Positions 8,448 through 16,849 of a stretch of DNA of 64,000 nt are shown in pieces. Origin of the DNA: Flavimaribacter sp039888615 (lineage in GTDB: Bacteria > Pseudomonadota > Alphaproteobacteria > Rhizobiales > Rhizobiaceae). The notes under the pieces are model-generated. The model was given only the letters and a program-made list of their open reading frames with translations. It was not told where the DNA came from and searched no databases. The position numbers and the translations under genes were made by a program. The stretch is from NCBI GenBank assembly GCA_039888615.1, contig JBDQQS010000002.1; one strand, 5' to 3'. The first letter of the stretch is position 1. Every line of letters begins with the position of its first letter.

Positions 8448-9845
8448 ATGAAAACCGCGACCGATCATTCGGGCCCCGTTGGCCCTGTTGCGCTTTCGTT
8501 GTGGAGCCAGATTCGGGCGACGCTTGCCCTTGGCCTGCCGCTAATAGGCGCGCAACTCGCCCATATGGCCATCCACGTCACCGACACCGTCATGATCGGT
8601 TGGCTGGGCGCCGAAGAGTTGGCGGCCGGCGTGCTCGGCACACAGGCGTTTTTCCTCTTCTTCATACTGGGCACGGGGTTCGGGCTGGCGGCCATGCCGC
8701 TTGCCGCTCAGGCCCATGGGCGCGACGATGTGCGTGGTCTTCGCCGGGCGATCCGCATGGGCATGTGGGTCATTTTGTTGCTTGGCGCGATATCGATGAT
8801 CCCGCTCTGGTTCACGGGCGGCGTGCTTGTTGCGCTGGGACAGGAGTCCCATGTTGCAGAGATGGCGCAGGACTATGTGCGCGTCGCGCAATGGTCGCTG
8901 TTTCCGGCGCTTTTGATAACGGTGCTCCGATCTTATCTCAGCGCTCTTGAGAAGGCCCATGTGGTATTGTGGGCGACTGTGCTCGGCGCATTGGCGAACG
9001 CGCTGCTCAACTACATGTTCATATTCGGAAATCTCGGCGCGCCGCGTTTGGAAATTGTCGGCGCAGCCGTGGCTTCACTTGGAACAACGGCCATCACCTT
9101 CGTCGCGCTTCTCATCTATTGCGTGAAGAAGAAGGAACTGGAGCGATATGAGCTGATGGTTCGTTTTTGGCGGCCGGACTGGCGCGCCTTCTTCGAATTG
9201 CTGCGTCTTGGCTGGCCAATAAGCGCGACTATCATTGCGGAAGTTGGTTTGTTCGCGGCTGCCGCGGTCATGGTGGGATGGCTGGGCGCCGTGGAGCTCG
9301 CTGCCCATGGCATCGCGCTTCAGCTCGCCGGCATTGCCTTCATGGTCCCGCTGGGGCTCTCCAACGCCGCCACGGTTCGTATCGGTCAGGCTTATGGCCG
9401 CAAGGACTGGAGCGGCCTTGGCCAGGCGGGTCAGGTGGCGGTTGGCCTGTCGATCGTCGTTACGCTGACGTCAGCCGCCCTGTTCTGGCTTTTTCCGGAT
9501 ACTCTTATCGGCTGGTATCTCGACAAGGACAATCCGGACGCCGCCGCGGTTCTGCGTCAGGGAGCGCCGCTTCTGGCGATTGCCGCAACGTTTCAGGTGG
9601 CGGATGGTCTGCAGGCTGTCGGAAGCGGCCTTTTGCGCGGTCTCAACGATACCAAGATACCGATGTTCATTGCCGTGACCAGTTACTGGATCGTTGGCCT
9701 TCCGCTCGGATACCTGTTCGGCTTCGTGATGGGTTATGGAGCGGAGGGCGTCTGGTGGGGTCTCGCCAGTGGACTGGTGCTCGCAGCCTCGCTGATGAAC
9801 TGGCGCTTCGCCGCGCGTCGTCGCCTCGGTCTCGTCGAAGGCTGA
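8448..9845 (+). CDS. MATE family multidrug efflux transporter (NorM-like)
   Basis: The 465-residue protein has about 12 transmembrane segments in two MatE halves, beginning with LALGLPLIGAQLAHMAIHVTD and repeating near residue 245 with LRLGWPISATIIAE. MATE proteins export cationic drugs or metabolites in exchange for Na+ or H+. The length is typical of bacterial NorM-type members. It faces the next gene tail to tail with a six-base gap and no obvious terminator between them. The natural substrate is unknown. Confidence 0.9.
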   Translation: MKTATDHSGPVGPVALSLWSQIRATLALGLPLIGAQLAHMAIHVTDTVMIGWLGAEELAAGVLGTQAFFLFFILGTGFGLAAMPLAAQAHGRDDVRGLRRAIRMGMWVILLLGAISMIPLWFTGGVLVALGQESHVAEMAQDYVRVAQWSLFPALLITVLRSYLSALEKAHVVLWATVLGALANALLNYMFIFGNLGAPRLEIVGAAVASLGTTAITFVALLIYCVKKKELERYELMVRFWRPDWRAFFELLRLGWPISATIIAEVGLFAAAAVMVGWLGAVELAAHGIALQLAGIAFMVPLGLSNAATVRIGQAYGRKDWSGLGQAGQVAVGLSIVVTLTSAALFWLFPDTLIGWYLDKDNPDAAAVLRQGAPLLAIAATFQVADGLQAVGSGLLRGLNDTKIPMFIAVTSYWIVGLPLGYLFGFVMGYGAEGVWWGLASGLVLAASLMNWRFAARRRLGLVEG

Positions 9846-9851
9846 CCGGCG

Positions 9852-11135
9852 TTATTCCAATTCCGGACCGAGACGTTTGGCGTCCCGGTCCGGATGATGG
9901 AACACCAGAATCCCGATGACGGAGGAGGCGGCGAGCGCCGCGATCAGCCAGAACGCCGGTCGGAAGTCTCCCGTTACTTCCAGCGCATAACCGGTGATGA
10001 CCGGCGCCAGAAAGCCCGAGGCGGCAAAAAAGATGGTCATTATACCCATCGCCGTTCCTGCGACTCGCGGAACGAGATCGGCGATGACGGCGTAGTAGGC
10101 GGCGTTCGCAGCCATCGAGGCGGCGACGGCGACCGTAATTCCGGCAACGGCGACCACAATGTTGCTGGAAAGGGCTACCGGAATGATCGCCAGCGCTGCA
10201 ACCAGTTGCGTGCCTGCAATCTGGAAGCTGCGCGCAACCCGCAGGCTCGAAGTTCGTTTGAGAATCGCATCGGACCAGCGGCCAAAGGCGACCAGCAACA
10301 CCGCAGCTGTCGCCCATGGCAGAAAGCTGACAAGGCCCACACTGGAAAGGTCTAGATTGTAGCTCTTGCGCAAATATTCCGGCAACCAGGTCATGAAGAA
10401 AAACAGATAGTACCCGAAGACGAAATAGGCCCAATAGTTGGCCCAAAGGGTAGGCGTCGTGAGGAGGGCTCTCCAAATGTGTGCTCTGGGCGGTGGTTGG
10501 GTCGCGGACGGCTCGTCACGGCCCGTGCGGGCGATGTGCTCTGCTTCCTCCGATCCTATTCGATCTGATTCTGATGGATCATTTGCATAGAAGACGAGCC
10601 AGAAGGGAAGCCAGATCAGGCTCGCGACGGCCAGGATGAAAAACATCGCGCGCCAGTCGAACATGCCGATCAGCAAGGTGACGAGCGGAGCGCCTATGGC
10701 GAGCGCGATCGGCACTGCGACAAGCGCCCCGCCGAGAGCCGTTGCTCGTTCCTGAGGCGGCAGCCACCGCGTTATGGCGCTCGTCGTCGTCGGAAAACTT
10801 GGTCCTTCGGCCAGTCCCAGCGCGGTGCGCGCCGCGTAGAGCATCAGGAACCCTGTCGCGGCGCCCGTCCAGCCGATGCTGACCGCCCAGGCGAGAACAG
10901 CGACGAAATAGGCGCGTTTGGCGCCGAATCTGTCCACCGCCATGCCCCCAAACAGGGTACTGATGATGTAGCCGATGCCGAATGCGCCCAGAATCAGACC
11001 GATCTGGCTCGAGTCGAGATCAAATTCGGACTGGATTCGATGCACCGCAAAGGAAATTGCCGAGCGGTCGATATAGTTGACCACGGTGACTGCAAAGAGC
11101 AGAAACACGACGAACCATCGATACCGACCGGCCAT
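9852..11135 (-). CDS. MFS transporter, anion:cation symporter-like
   Basis: The approximately 427-residue protein has about 12 membrane helices. The motif NYIDRSAISFAV near the N terminus and the loop sequence GGMAVDRFGAKR are typical of the ACS branch of the major facilitator superfamily, which takes up organic anions such as glucarate, galactonate or phthalate. The start is set at the ATG at 11135, preceded by a run of six G at a workable distance. The same frame stays open much further upstream, through the tRNA-Val gene, which cannot be coding. No metabolic gene beside it points to a substrate. Confidence 0.85.
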   Translation of the reverse strand: MAGRYRWFVVFLLFAVTVVNYIDRSAISFAVHRIQSEFDLDSSQIGLILGAFGIGYIISTLFGGMAVDRFGAKRAYFVAVLAWAVSIGWTGAATGFLMLYAARTALGLAEGPSFPTTTSAITRWLPPQERATALGGALVAVPIALAIGAPLVTLLIGMFDWRAMFFILAVASLIWLPFWLVFYANDPSESDRIGSEEAEHIARTGRDEPSATQPPPRAHIWRALLTTPTLWANYWAYFVFGYYLFFFMTWLPEYLRKSYNLDLSSVGLVSFLPWATAAVLLVAFGRWSDAILKRTSSLRVARSFQIAGTQLVAALAIIPVALSSNIVVAVAGITVAVAASMAANAAYYAVIADLVPRVAGTAMGIMTIFFAASGFLAPVITGYALEVTGDFRPAFWLIAALAASSVIGILVFHHPDRDAKRLGPELE

Positions 11136-11277
11136 GGCAGTTACCCCCCGAAACAACGCCTCGACGAAGCCTAAGCGAGATGAGGCGCCAACGCAATCTG
11201 CGTCACTATCGCACATCGCCTGTGCGAAAGTGCTTGTAAGGGCTGTCCTCCATACTGCTGGTATACCGGAGGAATGA

Positions 11278-11353
<76 letters not shown>

Positions 11354-11499
11354 TGAAGAAAACTCCGCACCGTTTATGCGCTTCGGTGGACAAGTGCAAG
11401 AAAAAATCGTTGTCCGCTTGGCTTTTGTGCTGAAAAATCCACGGCCGCAGAGCAAGTGGATTATTGTTATGAGAACGTCGCAATTCCTCCCGAACGCGC

Positions 11500-11527
11500 T
11501 TGACAGCTTGGGGGGAACGGCTTAATT
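11500..11527 (+). promoter_or_regulatory. Candidate promoter for tRNA-Asp
   Basis: A perfect TTGACA -35 box lies at 11500-11505, and TTAATT or TAATTG sits 16-17 bases further on. Transcription would start about 30 bases before the tRNA. Strong -35 and weak -10 elements are common for alphaproteobacterial stable-RNA promoters. Confidence 0.5.
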
Positions 11528-11563
11528 GACCGCTCACGTTTCGCAGAGACGCGAGACAAAAGC

Positions 11564-11640
11564 GCGGGTGTAGCTCAGCTGGTTAGAGTGCCGGCCTGTC
11601 ACGCCGGAGGTCGCGGGTTCGAGCCCCGTCACTCGCGCCA
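11564..11640 (+). tRNA. tRNA-Asp (anticodon GUC)
   Basis: These 77 bases form a complete cloverleaf. The acceptor GCGGGTG pairs with CACTCGC with one G-T pair, and the anticodon arm is CCGGC-CTGTCAC-GCCGG with anticodon GTC. The T arm contains GGTTCGAGCC and the encoded CCA ends the gene. Confidence 0.97.
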
Positions 11641-11661
11641 TTTTTTCAATGACTTAGCAAG

Positions 11662-11880
11662 TTATAAAATCTGGAAAAGTTGGAATTCTGGCCGATATTC
11701 CAACTTTTGGGCACTTTTGTTCCTTTTAGATGTTTCGCAATGGCCCTCAATCACCGAGCCATTCAGCGCAGCTTTCGGGAAATGCGCGCAGATATTATCC
11801 ACGATCTTGTTGATCTCGCCGGTATCCGTGCAGTAGTGCACGATGATCGATGCGGCGTTGTGGTTTGTTTCAACCGACAA
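11662..11880 (-). CDS. Doubtful short open frame or gene remnant in the tRNA-Asp to cobF gap
   Basis: The 460-base gap between tRNA-Asp and cobF is less GC-rich than its surroundings and holds no recognisable gene. One minus-strand frame is open from about 11955 to 11662. It contains a protein-like stretch with VETNHNAASIIVHYC and GEINKIVDNICAHF, but its only in-frame start in the middle is a TTG at 11880 and I see no ribosome binding site. I do not recognise a family. It may be a decayed gene end, or chance. The rest of the gap shows no tRNA, riboswitch or coding signal I can support. Confidence 0.2.
   Translation of the reverse strand: MSVETNHNAASIIVHYCTDTGEINKIVDNICAHFPKAALNGSVIEGHCETSKRNKSAQKLEYRPEFQLFQIL
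11675..11708. repeat. Perfect inverted repeat downstream of tRNA-Asp
   Basis: AAAAGTTGGAAT (11675-11686) and ATTCCAACTTTT (11697-11708) are exact inverted copies around a ten-base spacer. The stem begins with AAAA and ends with TTTT, so it could terminate transcription in either direction, including tRNA-Asp read-through. It is unusually AT-rich for this window. Confidence 0.6.
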
Positions 11881-12102
11881 AACGCCTTGCGGCGTTCTGA
11901 CCTTGCTTGCAATTGTACTGGGCTGTTTCGTATTTTTGCAAACGTGTGAATTGCGCTATTCGTTTGACCATGAAAGTTTTCGTTTCACGTTCTGGTCTCT
12001 ATGATCGATGCTTGCTTGCAGCTAGCGACTACCGGAGCAACAAAGCATGTCTCAGAGAGGGACGCCCTTGACCGGAACTGATCGGACCGCGGATGGAAGA
12101 CT

Positions 12103-12876
12103 ATGAAACGCAAGGTCATTGTCATCGGCATCGGCGCCGGCAATCCGGACCACGTTACGATTCAGGCGGTTGATGCGCTGAACAGGGTTTCCGTATTGTT
12201 CATACCCGACAAGGGAGCGGAGAAGACGGATCTGGCGCAATTGCGCAGGCAAATCTGCGAGCGCTTCATTCGCAACGATGACTATCGGATGGTGGATTTC
12301 GCCACCCCGCCGAGAAAACGGTCTTCGCCGGATTACCGGCAAGACATCAGGATCTGGCGTGAACAGGTCGAGGACGTCTATCAGCGACTGCTGACGGAGG
12401 AGCTCGGCGATGATGACTGCGGCGCCTTCCTTGTCTGGGGCGATCCCTCGATTTACGATGGGACGTTGCGCATACTGGAGAAGATCCGCGCGAAAGGCGC
12501 CTTTGAACTTGAATACGAAGTAATTCCAGGAATCAGCAGTGTGCAGGCGCTCGCCGCGCGACACAGGGTTCCCTTGAACGGAATCGGTGCGTCGATCATG
12601 ATCACGACAGGCCGTAAACTGGCTGAGGGTTTTCCCGACGATGTCGACAGCGTGGTCGTCATGCTGGATGCGGCGAACGCCTTCAAGACAGTCGACGGAG
12701 ACCTGGATATTCACTGGGGCGCCTATGTCGGAATGGATGAGGAAATCCTTTTGTCCGGCAAAGTGCGCGACGTTGGCGACGAAATCGAGCGGCTAAGGGA
12801 TAACGCCCGGGAAAAACATGGTTGGATCATGGACAGCTACCTGCTGACCCGGCCGGGGAAGGACGACGGGGAATAG
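12103..12876 (+). CDS. cobF: Precorrin-6A synthase (deacetylating) CobF
   Basis: The 257-residue protein is a SAM-dependent tetrapyrrole methylase. It starts with the glycine-rich loop VIGIGAGNPDHVT and has the downstream WGDPSIYDGT and VIPGISSVQALAARH segments of the family. CobF methylates C-1 of precorrin-5 and releases the C-20 methyl as acetate, a step specific to the aerobic cobalamin pathway; anaerobic makers use CbiD-type enzymes. A GGATGGAAG site precedes the ATG. The next gene begins one base after its stop, so the two form an operon. No riboswitch is evident directly upstream of cobF itself. Confidence 0.93.
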   Translation: MKRKVIVIGIGAGNPDHVTIQAVDALNRVSVLFIPDKGAEKTDLAQLRRQICERFIRNDDYRMVDFATPPRKRSSPDYRQDIRIWREQVEDVYQRLLTEELGDDDCGAFLVWGDPSIYDGTLRILEKIRAKGAFELEYEVIPGISSVQALAARHRVPLNGIGASIMITTGRKLAEGFPDDVDSVVVMLDAANAFKTVDGDLDIHWGAYVGMDEEILLSGKVRDVGDEIERLRDNAREKHGWIMDSYLLTRPGKDDGE

Positions 12877-12877
12877 A

Positions 12878-13663
12878 ATGCCCGTCGGCTCATTTCCCCC
12901 GAAACGAATTGTCTGTCTCACAGAAGAAACTGTCGAGACGCTCTATCTTCTCGGAGAGCGGGATCGGATCGTCGGGGTGTCCGGCTACGCTGTTCGTCCG
13001 CCGCAGGTGCGTCGTGAAAAGCCGCGCGTTTCAGCGTTTGTATCGGCCGATATCCCGAAGCTGCTGGCCTTGCAGCCGGACCTTGTGCTTGCCTTCTCCG
13101 ACATTCAGGCCGATATCGCCGCTGAACTTGTGCGTTCGGGCGTCGCTGTGCACGTCTTCAACCAACGCGATATCGCAGGCATCCTTGCGATGATCAGAAT
13201 GATCGGCGCGATGGTCGGCGCCTCGCGGATGGCTGAAGACCTGGCTCTTTCCTACGAAGAACGGCTTGATAGCGTGCGAAAGGCCGCTGGCGGAAGCGCG
13301 CGCCCGAAAATCTATTTCGAGGAATGGGACGATCCGCTGATCAGCGGGATTGGCTGGGTGTCGGAACTGATCACTGTCGCCGGCGGAGACGACGTCTTTG
13401 CGGCAAAGGCGAAGGAAAAGGCGGCGGTAGATCGCATCGTCGCTGCAGCGGACGTGGTGCAAGCATCTCCAGACATCATTCTCGCGTCCTGGTGTGGTAA
13501 AAAGGTTCGACCCGAAAGGATCTCCGGTCGCGCCGGCTGGGACGCCATTCCGGCGGTGCGCAACCGCCGGATCGTCGAAATAAAGTCACCGCTTATTTTG
13601 CAGCCGGGGCCGGCGGCGCTGACCGATGGACTGGACGCGATCGTGGCTGCCATCCACGGATAA
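12878..13663 (+). CDS. Cobalamin-binding (BtuF-type) periplasmic-binding-fold protein
   Basis: The 261-residue protein has the class III substrate-binding fold used by BtuF and siderophore/haem binding proteins: RIVCLTEETVETLYLLGE at the start, then DIPKLLALQPDLVLAFSDIQ and a central ELITVAGGDD. It follows cobF with a one-base gap and precedes a cobalamin riboswitch, so a role in cobalamin or cobinamide binding is likely. No signal peptide is visible (the N terminus is MPVGSFPPKR), which is odd for a periplasmic receptor. It may act in the cytoplasm, or the true start may be unusual. No BtuC or BtuD gene is nearby. Confidence 0.75.
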   Translation: MPVGSFPPKRIVCLTEETVETLYLLGERDRIVGVSGYAVRPPQVRREKPRVSAFVSADIPKLLALQPDLVLAFSDIQADIAAELVRSGVAVHVFNQRDIAGILAMIRMIGAMVGASRMAEDLALSYEERLDSVRKAAGGSARPKIYFEEWDDPLISGIGWVSELITVAGGDDVFAAKAKEKAAVDRIVAAADVVQASPDIILASWCGKKVRPERISGRAGWDAIPAVRNRRIVEIKSPLILQPGPAALTDGLDAIVAAIHG

Positions 13664-13756
13664 TTCCTCATGCGGCGATCGCCGTCGCGCGGCGCGCAGA
13701 CCATGTCGCATTCTCAGCGTTGCGAATCCAAATATTGTGGTTTCCTGTCATGATCC

Positions 13757-13929
13757 GAGGTGCCGCGCTGCCAGTCAGGGCGGATAATTGGGAAGCCGGT
13801 TGGAAGCCGGCGCTGCCCCCGCAACGGTAGCGGAGCGAATAACCCGACGATAGCCACTGAACGGAGGAGTCCGGGAAGGTGTCGGGACAGTCCGTCAGGA
13901 CAGCTCCGAAGCCCGGAAACCAGCCGCGG
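13757..13929 (+). promoter_or_regulatory. Cobalamin (AdoCbl-type) riboswitch
   Basis: The order of conserved blocks is diagnostic: GAGGTGCC, then GGGAAGCCGGTTGGAAGCCGG, then GCTGCCCCCGCAACGGTA (the B12 box), AGCCACTG, CCGGGAAGG and GAAGCCCGGAAACCAGCC. This class lowers expression of the downstream genes when cobalamin is plentiful. It points right, towards the gbcA-like gene that begins about 130 bases after its end. No intact gene lies between, only short frames without homology. In the usual arrangement such switches control cobalamin synthesis, transport or cobalamin-independent isoenzymes. Confidence 0.93.
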
Positions 13930-14057
13930 ATAGGATTTAACCGACTGATCGCGGTGGGCGGTCAAGAGGCAAAGATGCGGTGCCGCCGATTGATCGGAGG
14001 CCATGCCAAATCTTTCCTCTATCACCACCAAGTTCAGTCCTTTGGCAGGGACGGGAC

Positions 14058-15305
14058 ATGGATATACATGACGAGATGTTGGGACTTCTAGGAAGTCGCC
14101 GCTCTGGCTTTTCTCTCGAACAGCCGTTCTACACCGATCCACGATTTTATGAAGTTGATCTGGACCTGATCTGGTACCGGGACTGGCTGTTTATCGACCA
14201 CGACTGCGAATTGCAAAAGCCCGGGAGCTACTTCACGGTCGAGGTCGGAGCCTACCCGGTCATTGTGTTGCGGGACAGGGAAGGCGACATTCGCGCGTTT
14301 CACAATTCTTGCCGCCATCGCGGAAGCCGCGTCTGCAGCGCCGCCAAGGGAATGACCGCGCGCCTGGTCTGCCCCTACCATCAATGGACGTACGACCTTG
14401 ACGGCAGCCTTGTCTATGCGCGTCAGATGTCAGAGGATTTTGATCGCGCGCCATACGGTCTGAAGCCGGTCGCCTGCGAAACTGCCGGCGGGTACATCTT
14501 TATCTGCCTTGCCGACAAACCGACTGACTTCGAGCCGTTCCGCACGACAATGGAGCCCTATTTTCTTCCGCACCGTTTGACCGAAGCAAAGGTGGCTTAA
14601 GAATCGACGATTATCGAAAAAGGCAACTGGAAGCTGGTGTGGGAGAATAATCGCGAGTGCTACCACTGCGCAGGAAGCCATCCGGAATTGTGCAAGACCT
14701 TTCCTGAAGCGCCCACGGTGACCGGCGCGCAGGGCGGGGAGAATGATCCGGAGATGCTTGCGCACTGGGCCAAATGTGAAAAAGCCGGTCTGCCGAGTCG
14801 CTTTCGCATAGACCCGGCGGGACAGTTCAGGGCAACGCGGATGCCGCTGCTCCAGGACTCTGTCAGCTACACCATGACCGGTCGGCGGGCGGTGGACCGC
14901 AGGCTCTCCGACGACGTGACGACCGACCGGATCGGTTCGCTTTTGCTCTATCACTATCCGACCACCTGGAATCATGTTCTGACCGATCACGCAGTGACGT
15001 TTCGCGTGATGCCGATCAGCGCCACGGAAACGGCGGTCACCACCAAGTGGCTCGTCCACAAGGACGCCGTCGAGGGCGTCGATTACAACCTCGCCGAACT
15101 TATCCATGTCTGGACCGAAACCAACGACCAGGATCGCCGGATTGTCGAGGAAAACGCAGTCGGCATCCATTCGCCAGCTTACGAACCCGGTCCTTATTCG
15201 GAAATTCATGAGGGCGGCGTGATCCAGTTCGTCGAGTGGTACTGCAGCTTCATCGAGTCGAGACTGGCTGACGGCGAGGCGGCATCCATGAAGATCGTGG
15301 CCTGA
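14058..15305 (+). pseudogene. gbcA: Rieske aromatic-ring-hydroxylase family oxygenase, glycine betaine demethylase-like, interrupted by in-frame TAA
   Basis: Both halves are in one frame and together form a 415-codon GbcA-type oxygenase with a TAA at codon 181 (14598-14600). The first half holds the Rieske [2Fe-2S] motif CRHRG...CPYHQW. The second half begins ESTIIEKGNWKLVWENN and holds the iron-binding ECYHC..SHPELC region of the catalytic domain. The product of the first half would be a Rieske domain without its active site. Intact GbcA with GbcB demethylates glycine betaine to dimethylglycine using O2 and NADH. A single base change, for example from TAT or TAC, would explain the stop. A sequencing error, or a related N-methyl substrate such as stachydrine or carnitine, is possible. 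Confidence 0.85.
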
Positions 15306-15321
15306 CGTGACTCAAATAGGC

Positions 15322-16419
15322 ATGAACAAGAGCTTCGAGCCCGTACTTTATCGCCATCTCGATGAAATGCAGCCGTGGAATCACGAACTGCAGGTCCTTG
15401 AACTGATCGCCATCGCAGACGAAGCGCCGTCGGTGAAGACATTCACGTTCCGCTCTGACAACCAGACCTGGTTTCGTTACATGCCCGGCCAGTTCATCAC
15501 GCTGGAACTGCCGGTCGAGCCGCAGCCGCTGATGCGAACCTATACTCTGGCTTCGAGCCCGTCGCGGCCCTTTTCGATTTCGGTCACGGTCAAGGCGCAG
15601 CCGGACAGCGTCGGCACGCGCTGGATGTTCGACAACCTGGAGACAGGCATGCATCTGAGGGCCTATGGCCCTGGCGGGGATTTCTCGCTGCATCACCATC
15701 CAGCGGCGAAGTATCTTTTCATTTCGGCGGGCTCCGGCGTCACGCCGATGATGTCGATGCTGCGCTGGCTCAACGACTGCGCGCCATGGACCGATGTCGC
15801 CTTTCTCAGTTGCGCCAGGCGCACGGACGAAGTGATCTTTCGCAAGGAACTTGAACTCACCAGCAATCGCATGCCGGGCCTCTCGCTCGATTTCCTGATT
15901 GACGACAAGTCGGGACATGAGAAGTCCTTCGGTCATCGTGGCCGGCTTGATCCGGTGCGCCTTTCGCTGCTTGTGCCAGATTTTGGCGAGCGGGAGGTGT
16001 TTTGTTGCGGCCCTGAGCCGTTCATGCGCAGCGTGCGCGGCATGCTTGAAGACAGTGGCTTCGACATTCATAGCTACCATCAGGAGAGCTTCGGATCGCC
16101 CGCTGCGGAAGCCGTTGAAACCGCTATCGAAGCCATTGTCGAAGAAATGGCGGAAGAAAGCGTGGCGGTGCGTTTTGCCAGTTCCGGCGTCGATGCGGAT
16201 TGCATCACAGGCCAGACCGTCCTCCAGACGGCGCGCGCCGCTGGCGTGCGTATTCCAGCCGCCTGTGAATTCGGACTTTGCGGCACGTGCAAGGTAAAAA
16301 AGCTTTCCGGTTCCGTCGTGATGGAGCATAATGGCGGAATCCTCGATCACGAAATCGAGGACGAATATATTCTGGCCTGCTGTTCCCGGCCAACCTCGCC
16401 GCTGGTGGTCGATGTATGA
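15322..16419 (+). CDS. gbcB: Ferredoxin-NAD(P)H reductase subunit of a Rieske demethylase (GbcB-like)
   Basis: This 365-residue electron-transfer protein has three modules in order: an FAD domain with RTYTLASSPS, an NAD domain with SAGSGVTPMMSM and CGPEPFM, and a C-terminal plant-type [2Fe-2S] ferredoxin with CEFGLCGTC and a distal Cys in ILACC. This layout matches GbcB, which passes electrons from NADH to the GbcA Rieske centre. It lies right after gbcA and reads intact, so decay of the pair would be recent or limited to the oxygenase. The ATG at 15322 is preferred; a GTG at 15307 is possible. Its stop overlaps the next start (ATGA). Confidence 0.88.
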   Translation: MNKSFEPVLYRHLDEMQPWNHELQVLELIAIADEAPSVKTFTFRSDNQTWFRYMPGQFITLELPVEPQPLMRTYTLASSPSRPFSISVTVKAQPDSVGTRWMFDNLETGMHLRAYGPGGDFSLHHHPAAKYLFISAGSGVTPMMSMLRWLNDCAPWTDVAFLSCARRTDEVIFRKELELTSNRMPGLSLDFLIDDKSGHEKSFGHRGRLDPVRLSLLVPDFGEREVFCCGPEPFMRSVRGMLEDSGFDIHSYHQESFGSPAAEAVETAIEAIVEEMAEESVAVRFASSGVDADCITGQTVLQTARAAGVRIPAACEFGLCGTCKVKKLSGSVVMEHNGGILDHEIEDEYILACCSRPTSPLVVDV

Positions 16420-16715
16420 CCATTCGGCCAGACCGTCGTTGCCATTCGCCCGCTCAGGAGGAGAGTCCGTTACGCTCAAGATCGCAGTCGCGCGCGCCCG
16501 AAGACCTGTTTCTGCAGTGGCTGCTGGATCTTCCAGATCACGCTGAAATCGAGAACGAGGCGCGGCGGGAAATTGCGCGTCTGGAGCGTCGCTTGCCATT
16601 GTCAGTGGAAGTCCGGCGGCTCCGCGCGCTGCTGCAGCAAGCTGCAGTCTCAAGTTCGAACAATAAAGTTTCCGGCAATTCAGAAAGACGAACGCGGCGC
16701 TGGTTATGCCTCTGA
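16416..16715 (+). CDS. Small hypothetical protein translationally coupled to gbcB
   Basis: The ATG shares an ATGA with the gbcB stop, and the frame gives 99 residues. The middle part, roughly residues 27-78, looks like real helical protein: LFLQWLLDLPDHAEIENEAR followed by a charged stretch with REIARLERRL. The C-terminal twenty residues are basic and less convincing. I do not recognise a family. Position suggests a minor partner of the demethylase, but no function can be assigned. Confidence 0.45.
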   Translation: MTIRPDRRCHSPAQEESPLRSRSQSRAPEDLFLQWLLDLPDHAEIENEARREIARLERRLPLSVEVRRLRALLQQAAVSSSNNKVSGNSERRTRRWLCL

Positions 16716-16849
16716 GTGGACGCGTCGAAGCCAACCACTCATCCTGAGGCTCTTCAACCACATACTCGCTGGGAAAATCATCGAAAAGGAGTTGAAAAGC
16801 TGTCATGGTCGCCACGGCATTGCGACGGAGTGCGTTATCGGACGAATCG

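Noticed and set aside
11950..12102. Second cobalamin riboswitch before cobF
   Set aside because: None of the conserved B12-box or stem blocks found at 13757-13929 is present here.
13879..14091. Short frame running from the riboswitch into gbcA
   Set aside because: It begins inside the riboswitch aptamer and has no protein-like character, so the riboswitch cannot be said to control it.
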